A DNA stretch of 42,112 nucleotides from Pseudoalteromonas sp. G4 (GTDB taxonomy: Bacteria > Pseudomonadota > Gammaproteobacteria > Enterobacterales > Alteromonadaceae), in contig NZ_JAPEHW010000031.1 of assembly GCF_028875915.1 (NCBI RefSeq), forward strand, positions 1-42,112. The letters are read 5' to 3'. The position numbers were made by a program, and so were the translations under genes. The notes beneath the pieces are model-generated. The model saw nothing but the letters and a program-made list of their open reading frames with translations. It was not told where the DNA came from and ran no database searches. The first letter of the stretch is position 1; each line of letters begins with the position of its first letter. Below, piece by piece: positions 9,425 to 17,701 of the stretch.

Positions 9425-11584
9425 ATGCGCATTAAAGCGATCGCAGCTGCACTTGCAGTAAGCTTTGCAGGCTCGGCTTTTGCCGACGAGGGTATGTGGC
9501 AACCACACCAATTACCTGAACTAGAAGATGTTCTTAAAGCAAAAGGTTTAGCAATCGACGTTAAGTCAATTTCAAAGCTTACCGAATTTCCAATGAATGC
9601 CGTTATCAGCCTTGGTGGCTGTACAGCATCATTTATATCGCCAAAAGGTTTAGTTGTTACTAACCACCACTGTGCTTATGGTTCTATCCAGTACAACTCA
9701 ACAACTGATAACAACATTCTAGAAAATGGCTTTTTAGCAAAGAAACCATCTGAAGATTTACCAGCAGCACCAGGTTCACGTGTTTATGTAACTGAAAAAG
9801 TGACCGATGTAACAACTAAAGTTAAAAAGGGTACTGAGAGTCTTGCTGGCAAAGCGCGCTACGAAGCAATTGATGCTAACCGTAAAGCACTTGTAGCTGA
9901 GTGTGAAGAAGATAAAGGTTACCGCTGTAATGTATACACCTTCCACGGTGGTTTAGAGTACTATCTAATTAAATCGCTTGAAATTAAAGACGTACGTTTA
10001 GCTTACACGCCAGCAATGGGTGTAGGTAAGTACGGCGGCGATATCGATAACTGGATGTGGCCGCGCCATACCGGTGATTTTGCATTCTACCGCGCATATG
10101 TTGGTAAAGATGGTAAACCTGCAGAATTCTCAAAAGATAACGTTCCATTTGAATCTAACTCATTTTTAAGCGTGAGCGCTAAAGGTGTGCAAGAAGGTGA
10201 TTTTGTGATGGTAACTGGCTACCCAGGCCGTACTAACCGTTACCGTGTATCTCCAGAGGTAGATTATGTTTTCAATACCGCATACCCACTTTCTCGCAAG
10301 CATAACTCTAAATACGTTGAGCTGATCGAAGAAAACGCACCTGAAGGTTCGCAAGAGCGTATCGCATACGAAAGCACGATCGCAGGTTACAACAACTACA
10401 TCAAGAACTATGGCTCGATGATTGAGAGCTTCAAAAAAGGCTCGATGTATACGCGTAAGCAACAATTTGAACAAGATCTACAAACTTGGATAAACAGTGA
10501 CAGCGACCGCAAAGCAAAATACGGCAAGGTATTAGCTGATTTAGAAGCGCTTGTTGCAGAGTCACAAAAGCATAATCAGCGAGATCGTATGCTTGGTTAT
10601 GTACACCGTTCACAAATGATTTCAACAGCGCGTATGTTGTATCGTTTAGCGGTTGAAAAGCAAAAGCCAGACGCAGAGCGCGAAAGTGGTTATCAAGAGC
10701 GTGATTTGCCACGTATTGAAGCGCGTCTTAAGAGCATGAGCCGTCGTTATGCAGAGCCAGTTGATAAAGCAATTCTACTTCACTTCTTAGAGCTATACGC
10801 TGCACTTCCAGCAAATGAGCGTTTAGTTGAAGTTGATAACGCGTTAGAGCTATCTAATGGTTTTGATAAAACTAAACATGCAGCAATGCTAGATGACATG
10901 TACGTAAACTCTAAACTTGCTGATGAAAAAGCGCGTTTATGGATGCTCGACTTAGATCTTGCACAGCTTGATCAAAGCAATGACCCATTTGTTAAATACG
11001 CCAAAGCGATTTTCAGTGTAATGAAGTCAATTGAAGATCAAGACAAAGAGCTAACAGGTAAAATGCAGGCTGCTCGCCCAGCGTTAATGGAAGCGATTAT
11101 TGCGTACAATAAATCACTTAATAAGCCTGTGTATGCAGATGCAAACAGTACATTACGTGTTACTTACGGTACAGTGGGTGGCTACTCACCGCAAGATGGT
11201 CTTGTTGCAACGCCGTTTACTTCACTTGAAGGCCTGCTTGCGAAAAATACTGATGTTGAGCCATTTAACTCTCCGAAAAAGCAAAATGACTTAATCAAGC
11301 AAAAGCAATACGTTGATTACACAGGTGGTATGAACACCGTACCTGTTAACTTCTTATCAAATGTTGATACAACCGGTGGTAACTCTGGTTCACCAACACT
11401 TAACGGTAACGCAGAGCTGGTTGGTTTACTGTTTGACGGTGTTTACGAAAGTATCATTGGTGACTGGGATTACGATGAAAACTTAAATCGTTCAATCCAC
11501 GTAGATTCACGTTATATGCTTTGGGTAATGGACAAAGTTGATAATGCGCAAAATCTACTAAACGAAATGAAGATTGTGCGATAA
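9425..11584 (+). CDS. Exported S46 family dipeptidyl-peptidase (DPP7/DPP11 type)
   Basis: A 719-residue serine peptidase of family S46 that releases dipeptides from oligopeptide N-termini in the periplasm or at the outer membrane. A signal peptide (about 1-20, ending GSAFA before DEGMW) is clear. The chymotrypsin-like active site is visible: His in TNHHC (81-82), Asp218 in RHTGDF and Ser654 in GGNSGSP, with the helical insert typical of S46 at about 260-560. Gly672 lies 18 residues after the nucleophile, where DPP11 enzymes have Arg and DPP7 enzymes Gly, favouring DPP7-like preference for hydrophobic residues (inference by residue counting). The ATG at 9425 follows aaggaaa; an in-frame start at 9401 would disrupt the signal peptide. 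A strong terminator follows. Confidence 0.92.
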   Translation: MRIKAIAAALAVSFAGSAFADEGMWQPHQLPELEDVLKAKGLAIDVKSISKLTEFPMNAVISLGGCTASFISPKGLVVTNHHCAYGSIQYNSTTDNNILENGFLAKKPSEDLPAAPGSRVYVTEKVTDVTTKVKKGTESLAGKARYEAIDANRKALVAECEEDKGYRCNVYTFHGGLEYYLIKSLEIKDVRLAYTPAMGVGKYGGDIDNWMWPRHTGDFAFYRAYVGKDGKPAEFSKDNVPFESNSFLSVSAKGVQEGDFVMVTGYPGRTNRYRVSPEVDYVFNTAYPLSRKHNSKYVELIEENAPEGSQERIAYESTIAGYNNYIKNYGSMIESFKKGSMYTRKQQFEQDLQTWINSDSDRKAKYGKVLADLEALVAESQKHNQRDRMLGYVHRSQMISTARMLYRLAVEKQKPDAERESGYQERDLPRIEARLKSMSRRYAEPVDKAILLHFLELYAALPANERLVEVDNALELSNGFDKTKHAAMLDDMYVNSKLADEKARLWMLDLDLAQLDQSNDPFVKYAKAIFSVMKSIEDQDKELTGKMQAARPALMEAIIAYNKSLNKPVYADANSTLRVTYGTVGGYSPQDGLVATPFTSLEGLLAKNTDVEPFNSPKKQNDLIKQKQYVDYTGGMNTVPVNFLSNVDTTGGNSGSPTLNGNAELVGLLFDGVYESIIGDWDYDENLNRSIHVDSRYMLWVMDKVDNAQNLLNEMKIVR

Positions 11585-11597
11585 GTACAATATGCTT

Positions 11598-11628
11598 AAA
11601 AAAGGAGGCTTATGCCTCCTTTTTTTTT
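11598..11628 (+). terminator. Terminator of the S46 peptidase gene
   Basis: GGAGGC (11604-11609) pairs with GCCTCC (11614-11619) across a TTAT loop, extended by six flanking A and a nine-base T run. This is a strong intrinsic terminator on the plus strand. The A tract gives it weak potential on the minus strand for the converging HDOD gene. Confidence 0.9.
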
Positions 11629-11714
11629 GAAAATTTCACCGTTTATTGGCTAGTGTCTGATTATCAGCAGGACTTCTAACGATAAATCTATGTTAAAGTG
11701 AATGTTATGTCAGA

Positions 11715-12566
11715 TTAGTTTGCGCTATTAAAAAACTCTTCCGCATCTTCTTTAATATCTTGGTAATCTTCATCATCAAGATCCAATACAGCCAACACTT
11801 TTTCTTTCATATACGGCCAATCAGGTGAAGCAACAAAACGGCGGTTAACATGCACAATATTTTCCGCCATTTTCAATGTGGCAAAAGTTAGTTGATCCTG
11901 ACCGAAGTCAATATTTTCTAAAAAACTCACGTCGTGATGACGTAAAATGATTTGGCAAATATTCTTAGGCAAATTCCAACTGGTCGCTAAAAAATAACCA
12001 ACAACCGCATGATTTGTCCGGTAGTTTGCCTCTTCACGTTCTATTAAAGAAGTGTGGTAGTCACGATTTGACTCAGCAAGTACCTTAACGTAATCCCCGT
12101 AATTCATTGCCATCGCAGGAATGCCTGCATCATGAAACAAGCCAACCATATGTAGGTTTTCAGTCGGTACCTTAGATTTAAGCTTTTTACCTATTAGGGT
12201 TGAAATGGCAGCGATTTCACTTGCGGTATCCCAAAAGCGTTCAAGTTTGATACAGCATTTAGTTTGATCAAATGCTTTTTCTAATAGAAAACCAGTTACC
12301 AAATTAGTGATGCCCTCTAAGCCAAGAAACATAACAGCTTGTTTTATATCAGTGATTGTTCTAGCAAGGCCATAAAAAGGAGAGTTAATCACTTTTAAAA
12401 CCATCGCTGCAATAGCAACATCTGCTGCAACAATAGACGCAATAGTATTTAGCTCAGGAGAGTCACTACTTAATTCATTCTGAAGTGACTGCAATAATTC
12501 TGGTTTAGGGGGAATGGTAAATCCAGACTCTAGATCAGTAAGAACCTTACTATCAATTTCGATCAT
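11715..12566 (-). CDS. HDOD domain-containing protein
   Basis: A 283-residue cytoplasmic protein dominated by an HDOD domain (about 15-215), a helical HD-related fold found in signalling proteins without the full metal-binding HD motif. Typical stretches are IVAADVAIAAMVLKVINSPFYGL near 45-67 and ITDIKQAVMFLGLEGITNLV near 71-90. HDOD proteins act in signalling and motility control, often with unknown ligands; none is indicated here. It is a single gene with no partner domain such as GGDEF or REC. I prefer the ATG at 12566 because agggtg lies 8 bases upstream; a GTG at 12575 in the same frame is part of that presumed ribosome-binding site. It ends 86 bases from the S46 terminator, in convergent orientation. 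Confidence 0.85.
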   Translation of the reverse strand: MIEIDSKVLTDLESGFTIPPKPELLQSLQNELSSDSPELNTIASIVAADVAIAAMVLKVINSPFYGLARTITDIKQAVMFLGLEGITNLVTGFLLEKAFDQTKCCIKLERFWDTASEIAAISTLIGKKLKSKVPTENLHMVGLFHDAGIPAMAMNYGDYVKVLAESNRDYHTSLIEREEANYRTNHAVVGYFLATSWNLPKNICQIILRHHDVSFLENIDFGQDQLTFATLKMAENIVHVNRRFVASPDWPYMKEKVLAVLDLDDEDYQDIKEDAEEFFNSAN

Positions 12567-12708
12567 GTTAAGCACCCTGTATTCTTTAAGTAACCATTAT
12601 ACTGAGTCTTTATTTCTTAAGTTAGATTTAAATCAAAGGTTTTTGGTTTAATGAACGTCTGTATTAAATCATCATACCTGTGGCACAATAAAATCAGAAA
12701 CTTCAATT

Positions 12709-13680
12709 TTGGGCATTACTTTGCGTTATCTACTTTTTTTAACTCTAATCTTTCCCGCGCTTTGTCGGGCGCAATGGCATTTTGAAGAGCAAGCTATTAT
12801 GGGCACTTCAGTCAAAGTAACGTTTTGGCATAACGATGAAGTGCAAGCGAAGAAAATAGCGTCAGCATTTTTTGCTGAAATGGAACGTATTAATCAATTG
12901 ATGAGCCCTTATATTGAATCAAGTGAGCTCTATTCAATTAATAAAAACGCAGGAATTAAAGAGGTATCGATTGGTGAAGAACTTTACCAGTTAATCGAGC
13001 TATCAATTGAAATCGGCAATCAAACAAACGGTGCATTTGATATTACGTTTGCCAGTGTGGGATTTTTGTATAACTACCGAGAGCGCATTAACCCAAATCA
13101 AGAATCTTTACTAAACAATCAAGCGCTGATTGATTACAGGCAAATAAAGCTTAACCCACAAAAACAATCTGTATTGTTAACACAAGAGGGTATGAAAATA
13201 GATTTAGGCGGTATTGCAAAAGGCTATGCTGTTGATAATGCTGTTGCCTTGTTACAAACCTTAGGTGTCACTTCAGCTTTAGTGAGTGCTGGTGGTGATA
13301 CCAAAGCGCTGGGAAAACATGGGCAGAGGCCATGGTTACTCGCCATTCAAGACCCGCGCAAAAAAGGCAAGCACGCCATTCAATTACCAATGGAAGATGA
13401 GGCCATATCCACCTCCGGTGATTACGAGCGTTATTTTATTAAAGAGGGTATTCGTCATCATCATATTATTGATCCTAAAACGGGACGCTCAGCATCAGAG
13501 GTGCAAAGTGTTTCCATTATTGGCGCAAAAAGCGTGATGACAGATGCGCTTTCGACCAGTGTGTTTGTGCTTGGAGTGAAAGAGGGGCTAGCATTGATAA
13601 ATCAAATGCCAGCCTATGAAGCACTGATTATTGATAAAGACAGAAAGCTACATTTCTCGAACGGCTTATTAGCAAACTAA
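12709..13680 (+). CDS. apbE: Exported FAD:protein FMN transferase (ApbE family)
   Basis: A 323-residue flavin transferase. ApbE enzymes split FAD and attach FMN to a Thr or Ser of exported target proteins, using Mg2+. An N-terminal Sec signal (LRYLLFLTLIFPALCRA) precedes the mature QWHFEEQAIMGTSV; the Cys in it does not form a good lipobox. Family motifs are DLGGIAKGYAVD near 165-176, SAGGDTKALG, AISTSGDYERYF, HHHIIDPKTG and the metal-site MTDALST with Asp279 and Thr283. No ATG precedes the signal peptide: TTG at 12709 or TTG at 12721 must start it. The gene is adjacent to the exported redox cluster and convergent with its minus operon. No canonical D-x-x-(S/T)-G-A-(S/T) target site is obvious in nearby proteins. 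Confidence 0.9.
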   Translation: MGITLRYLLFLTLIFPALCRAQWHFEEQAIMGTSVKVTFWHNDEVQAKKIASAFFAEMERINQLMSPYIESSELYSINKNAGIKEVSIGEELYQLIELSIEIGNQTNGAFDITFASVGFLYNYRERINPNQESLLNNQALIDYRQIKLNPQKQSVLLTQEGMKIDLGGIAKGYAVDNAVALLQTLGVTSALVSAGGDTKALGKHGQRPWLLAIQDPRKKGKHAIQLPMEDEAISTSGDYERYFIKEGIRHHHIIDPKTGRSASEVQSVSIIGAKSVMTDALSTSVFVLGVKEGLALINQMPAYEALIIDKDRKLHFSNGLLAN

Positions 13681-13706
13681 CCATCGTTTATGCTGCTAAA
13701 CAATGG
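13681..13706. terminator. Weak hairpin between converging apbE and DUF1501 genes
   Basis: ccatcgttta (13681-13690) can pair with taaacaatgg (13697-13706) with one mismatch across a 6-nt loop. It begins right after the apbE stop codon and overlaps the end of the minus-strand gene. There is no T run on either side, so termination here is doubtful. Confidence 0.3.
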
Positions 13707-15276
13707 GCTCAAATGCGATTAAACTGTCCATTAATCTTGCATTGCCTAAACCATGCATGGGGAACAAGTTTGCAAAACTGCCTTGCTCACCATGCAGTGC
13801 CATATAATTTAGAATAACAGTCTCAACCAGTAGGTTAACATTATTTGCTGCAGGGCCTGAGGCTGTCTCCACTGACGCATCACGGCGCATGTAACCAATT
13901 TGTTGGCGTTTTGCTTGTTGATCTGGTGTTGCACCTAATAACTGTGGTGTGCCTTGAGGGTTATATACCAAAAAGAATGATGCTGAAGTTGAGGAGTTAT
14001 CACCTGTCCACACCCCTTTACCGCGGCCAAATTCTGAGTCATCAATCATGCCGTTACTGGCAACCGAGCCATCACTGTAAACATACATCATCAATGGTAC
14101 ACCAAGCCTTGCGGCGTACTCTAAACAAGCTCCCATACAGCGACCCGCGCGCAAGTCGCGAATTTCACCTGTTGCTCTGTCACCCGTATGGTAATCATAA
14201 CCGCCCATAGTGATGGTGCCTGCGCCCGCATAGCCATTTAAAACTAACTTCATAATTGAAGCTGTTTTTCTAAACTCGCTGTCTTGTTCTAATTCTTGTT
14301 CACTAAAAATGGCATTATCACCAGTGATCAGCGGATCAGTGAGTGGGTTTAGGTTATTTGGATTGCCAAAGCGGTCGGTAATATCAGCGGTTTTCACATA
14401 GCCACAGCGCACCAAGTCCTTTAAAACATCGTCACGACTTATTTGGGTGCTAACATTATTGAGCTTCATATCGCTGATACGTTGAATGGACTCCATCACT
14501 GCTACTGCATCGCTTTGGTCGAGCAGACCAACTAAGTCGCCAGTATCAACAAGGCCAATAACATCACTTGGCCTATCAATTTTGGTAGGGCGTTTTGCAA
14601 CATCAAATAAGCTGTTTGGCGACATTGAATTGGCACCAGAGTCTGAGTTACGAGAGCCAATCAGGCTGAGTAACGAGCCATCAGCCCCAACACGGTTAAT
14701 GCCAAACATTGGGTTGTGCGGGTTAGTACCAGTATCATTCTCAGAGCGGGCAGGAATAACAGCCCCGTTAATATTTGCACGATTTGTAACTGACACTTTT
14801 TCTAATATACCGCGTAAAAATTGGCTATCAGAATGAAATGCAAGCCCAAGTTCACTATTTACAAAGTCGCTTAACCCCGTTTGCGCATTGGCAATAGGGG
14901 GGATCATATCACCGGGCAACCCCAGCTTGCTGTAACCTTCGGTTGATAAGAAATCCATCTGACCATTGGGCCCTCCAACGAGTACATTTGAACCTGCGAT
15001 ATTTGCGCCGCCAGCCAAATCAAAACAAATAAAGGGGATTTTGCCAGCGCCTGAAGTGGCAATTCCGCAGCTTTGTTTTAATGCTTCTAAGTCGCTTGAT
15101 AACGTGCTTTGCGCTTGAAGCGGGCTTGAGAATAAACTAAACAGCGAACCACTAAAAAAAGTGCCTAAACCTGCGGCAAAGCCTTGTGCGATAAAATCAC
15201 GCCTGCTAATTGGTTTACTGTGATCTTGATGCAGTAATGGCGTATCTGGATTAAGAATATGTTTTTGCTTTTTCAT
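13696..15276 (-). CDS. Tat-exported DUF1501 domain protein
   Basis: A 526-residue protein of the DUF1501 family, which is distantly related to alkaline-phosphatase/sulfatase-type enzymes and has no proven activity. A twin-arginine signal is clear: SRRDFIAQG with Arg25-Arg26, a hydrophobic stretch, and a likely cut after SSPLQAQ (about residue 57), so it is exported folded. Family-like segments are FDLAGGANIAGSN, GGYDYHTGDRATGEIRDLRAG and DDSEFGRGKG. The ATG at 15276 has ggat at a good distance; the frame is open further upstream but that part overlaps the previous gene. It is the last gene of a three-gene minus operon, 10 bases after the LamG cytochrome gene. DUF1501 proteins are often encoded beside c-type cytochrome-domain proteins in other bacteria, which fits here. 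Confidence 0.85.
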   Translation of the reverse strand: MKKQKHILNPDTPLLHQDHSKPISRRDFIAQGFAAGLGTFFSGSLFSLFSSPLQAQSTLSSDLEALKQSCGIATSGAGKIPFICFDLAGGANIAGSNVLVGGPNGQMDFLSTEGYSKLGLPGDMIPPIANAQTGLSDFVNSELGLAFHSDSQFLRGILEKVSVTNRANINGAVIPARSENDTGTNPHNPMFGINRVGADGSLLSLIGSRNSDSGANSMSPNSLFDVAKRPTKIDRPSDVIGLVDTGDLVGLLDQSDAVAVMESIQRISDMKLNNVSTQISRDDVLKDLVRCGYVKTADITDRFGNPNNLNPLTDPLITGDNAIFSEQELEQDSEFRKTASIMKLVLNGYAGAGTITMGGYDYHTGDRATGEIRDLRAGRCMGACLEYAARLGVPLMMYVYSDGSVASNGMIDDSEFGRGKGVWTGDNSSTSASFFLVYNPQGTPQLLGATPDQQAKRQQIGYMRRDASVETASGPAANNVNLLVETVILNYMALHGEQGSFANLFPMHGLGNARLMDSLIAFEPIV

Positions 15277-15286
15277 AAGAGATCCA

Positions 15287-15970
15287 TTACTTGATAATTG
15301 TGGCAGCACTACCAACGATGGCAGCACAACTGGCTTTGGCAATAATCTGCGTACGCTCGGCATCGCAAGATTGCGGGCAACGATTTAAACGGTCAATCAG
15401 ATTGCTGAGCTCTTGCTGTAGTGCAACATAATTAGGCGCAGACGCGAGTTCTTGGCCGAGTAGATAGTGACTAAGTTCGCTGATAAATTGTGCTTTGCTA
15501 TTTGTTTCAAAAGCGATGTTTGGTGCTTGATTAACATCGAATGCGCTAAATGCCTTTGCACGCAAATCACTATTATCAATAAATGCGCTGCAATATTTAA
15601 TTGCCAATTGTGATATTGCCATCTGATTTGCGGCAACAAAGCTATCGATAGCGTTAACTGTTGGCAGTTGTTGCTTTAATTGCTCAAAGGTAGTTTTTAC
15701 ATCCGCTTGTGAAGTGGCAACACCTGTCATTTGTGCCATTGAATAATTAATTTCTGAGAAGGCTTTTATGCCGATATCACTGGTTGGTTCAGCTGGAAAC
15801 TCAATAGGAAAAGCAGGCACTTCGGCTGGTACGCGCACAAATTGATGTTCACCTAAACGATCAAACGTTAAAAAGAATTCATCATTATTTGGCCCTTGCT
15901 CTAACGGAATTAAGCTGCCTAAACGTGAAAGGGCTTGTCCTGTTTGATTAGAGTAGTTATCACCTAACAC
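15287..15970 (-). CDS. C-terminal part of the frameshifted diheme LamG lipoprotein
   Basis: This frame encodes the missing end of the gene that starts at 17700. It is open from codon 16198 (a stop lies at 16199-16201) down to 15287; the GTG at 15970 is only the first possible start and has no convincing ribosome-binding site. Translating upstream of 15970 gives sensible protein (SIGELIDLPRSYIVAEVSQF, then ISLEGIRIGINGKESPLGQS) that continues the upstream product after its LamG-like domain. The region therefore looks like a beta-rich tail plus a helical end of one long protein. The product ends ATIIK, 10 bases before the DUF1501 start. On its own it has no signal peptide and would not be exported. 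Confidence 0.7.
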   Translation of the reverse strand: MLGDNYSNQTGQALSRLGSLIPLEQGPNNDEFFLTFDRLGEHQFVRVPAEVPAFPIEFPAEPTSDIGIKAFSEINYSMAQMTGVATSQADVKTTFEQLKQQLPTVNAIDSFVAANQMAISQLAIKYCSAFIDNSDLRAKAFSAFDVNQAPNIAFETNSKAQFISELSHYLLGQELASAPNYVALQQELSNLIDRLNRCPQSCDAERTQIIAKASCAAIVGSAATIIK

Positions 15971-16071
15971 CGTTTTAATATTGGCAAAGCTTTGACCTAG
16001 GGGACTTTCTTTACCATTAATACCAATACGAATGCCTTCAAGCGAAATATTTTCTGGCGATACCGTATTAT

Positions 16072-17700
16072 CTAATGAGAGGAAAAACGGCTCTTTAAAG
16101 AGGTAGCTGAAACTATCAAATTGACTGACTTCGGCAACAATATAGCTGCGTGGTAAATCAATAAGTTCACCAATAGAGAATAATAAAAAACGCCCACATC
16201 ATAATTTTGCACAATTTGTTGCGCTGAAAGTGCACGGTTATGAATTGCCAACATGCGAATTTGGCCATGCCATTTAAAATTACTGCTGGTTTCACTGCCT
16301 AGAATAAGTGCAAAACTGGCGTCCCAATTGGATAAAACACCCAAACTTTCACTTTGTTGTGCTGCTAGATTACCATTTACAAAAATGCGTTTACCGTTAA
16401 CTGGGTCAAACGTTAACACCACATGTTGCAATGTCGCTTGCAGTATTTCTTCATCATTTGGCGTTGAAAGCATCGGTTCGCCATTACTGCTGGTGGTGCT
16501 ATCGCGCAGTAAAAAGTCATAATTATAAAGTGTTTGACCAAGCGTCATGTTGCGTCTGTCATCACCGCCAGAGTAACTAATAATGCGTGCGGGTCCTTCT
16601 TGTGTAACATTATCGGGCACAAGCCATGCTTCAATACTAAATTCGCCTGATGCGGTAAGCATTTTATGCAGTTTTGTACTTGAACTGGTTGCAGCTTGTG
16701 CTCGTCCGCCCGCAAGGCGAATGCCCCAGCCACCTACCCAAGAAACATCGCCAGATAGTGTTAAATTGGCTGCGGGTTCAATGCCACTGGTATCATAGGC
16801 TGTAAAGCCTTGGCCTGATTTAAACTCCCATTTAGCAATAACATGTTGTTCAAAGCGATTGCCATTATTAGCCACAATACCTTCGGTTAATTTAAGTGCT
16901 TTGCTGATAACTAACGCTTCATCAACTTGATTAGTGGCAATGGCATCTGCCATTTGGCTAATGGCTGTTTGCATTTGGTTTGCATCGTTTTCGCAATTCG
17001 ACCAACAATTATGGAATTCATTGCCAAGTCTTAAAACAAAACGCGAAAGTGCAGGTTGGTTTAAATCTATTTTAGCTTTTGCAACTTGATAAGCCGCATC
17101 AACATTTGCTTCGGCAAAGTAGGGCGCCACAGGAAAAGCAGCGCTGCTACTGTGACAGCTTGCGCAATTCGTTTGTAAAATAGGATGGACATAGCTTGCA
17201 AATAATGCGCTTGATTCCGGAAAGCTTTTACTGCTGCCTGGGTCTTTTAAAATTGGGTCATCAAAGTCAATGGTCGTTGCTGTGCTGTCTGTGTCAGCCC
17301 ATTCACTTATCCAAGTTGTAAGAATATCAGCACATACACTGTCGCTTTGTTGCCAGCAGTTATGGCCGCCAGCAACTTTAGTCACTAAGAGCGAATCTTT
17401 CGGGGATGTTAAATTAATAAACCCGTTGATTGCACCATAAGCTAAGTTAATGTCATCTCGCCTAGCAAATTGTGGTGATTGACCTTGCTCATTGTGGCAG
17501 GCACCACATTTATCATCGCCAACAATATTATCCCAAACGGCGATTTTAAATTTTTGTACATCAGCAGATTCAGCAGCAGGGCCGCTGTAAACAAATTCAC
17601 CACTATTGTCATTGGGTGGTTTGGGTTGCTCGCTAACTTCGGCATCAGAACCACAGCCAGCAAGCAGCAATAACAGCAAAAGTGATAAAGTAATGCGCAT
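16072..17700 (-). CDS. Diheme c-type cytochrome lipoprotein with LamG-like domain, N-terminal part (frameshifted)
   Basis: This lipoprotein has signal MRITLSLLLLLLLAGC, lipidated at Cys16. Two heme-c motifs follow: CGACH at 65-69 and CASCH at 179-183. Each is followed about 45-80 residues later by HNCW and a further Cys, so the N-terminal half looks like a duplicated cytochrome unit. A LamG/concanavalin-like domain occupies about 330-525 (SGEFSIEAWLVPDN, HVVLTFDPVNGKRIFVNGN, WHGQIRMLAIHNRALSAQQI). After QNYDVG the frame goes wrong and yields a hydrophobic, unrelated tail ending at 16072; the proper continuation is in the frame ending at 15287. The ATG at 17700 follows aaggaaa and lies 1 base from the upstream stop. 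If intact, it would be an outer-membrane-anchored electron-transfer or surface-binding protein of about 800 residues. Confidence 0.75.
   Translation of the reverse strand: MRITLSLLLLLLLAGCGSDAEVSEQPKPPNDNSGEFVYSGPAAESADVQKFKIAVWDNIVGDDKCGACHNEQGQSPQFARRDDINLAYGAINGFINLTSPKDSLLVTKVAGGHNCWQQSDSVCADILTTWISEWADTDSTATTIDFDDPILKDPGSSKSFPESSALFASYVHPILQTNCASCHSSSAAFPVAPYFAEANVDAAYQVAKAKIDLNQPALSRFVLRLGNEFHNCWSNCENDANQMQTAISQMADAIATNQVDEALVISKALKLTEGIVANNGNRFEQHVIAKWEFKSGQGFTAYDTSGIEPAANLTLSGDVSWVGGWGIRLAGGRAQAATSSSTKLHKMLTASGEFSIEAWLVPDNVTQEGPARIISYSGGDDRRNMTLGQTLYNYDFLLRDSTTSSNGEPMLSTPNDEEILQATLQHVVLTFDPVNGKRIFVNGNLAAQQSESLGVLSNWDASFALILGSETSSNFKWHGQIRMLAIHNRALSAQQIVQNYDVGVFYYSLLVNLLIYHAAILLPKSVNLIVSATSLKSRFSSH
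16184..16198 (-). other. Frameshift point in the LamG cytochrome gene
   Basis: On the minus strand the sequence GTGGGCG is followed by six T. Adding one T gives DVGVFLLFSIGELIDLPRSY in one frame and joins the two halves without a stop. The change is a net minus one base (other equivalent indels nearby are possible). A homopolymer is a common site for both real slippage mutations and base-calling errors. Confidence 0.7.
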
Positions 17701-17701
17701 C

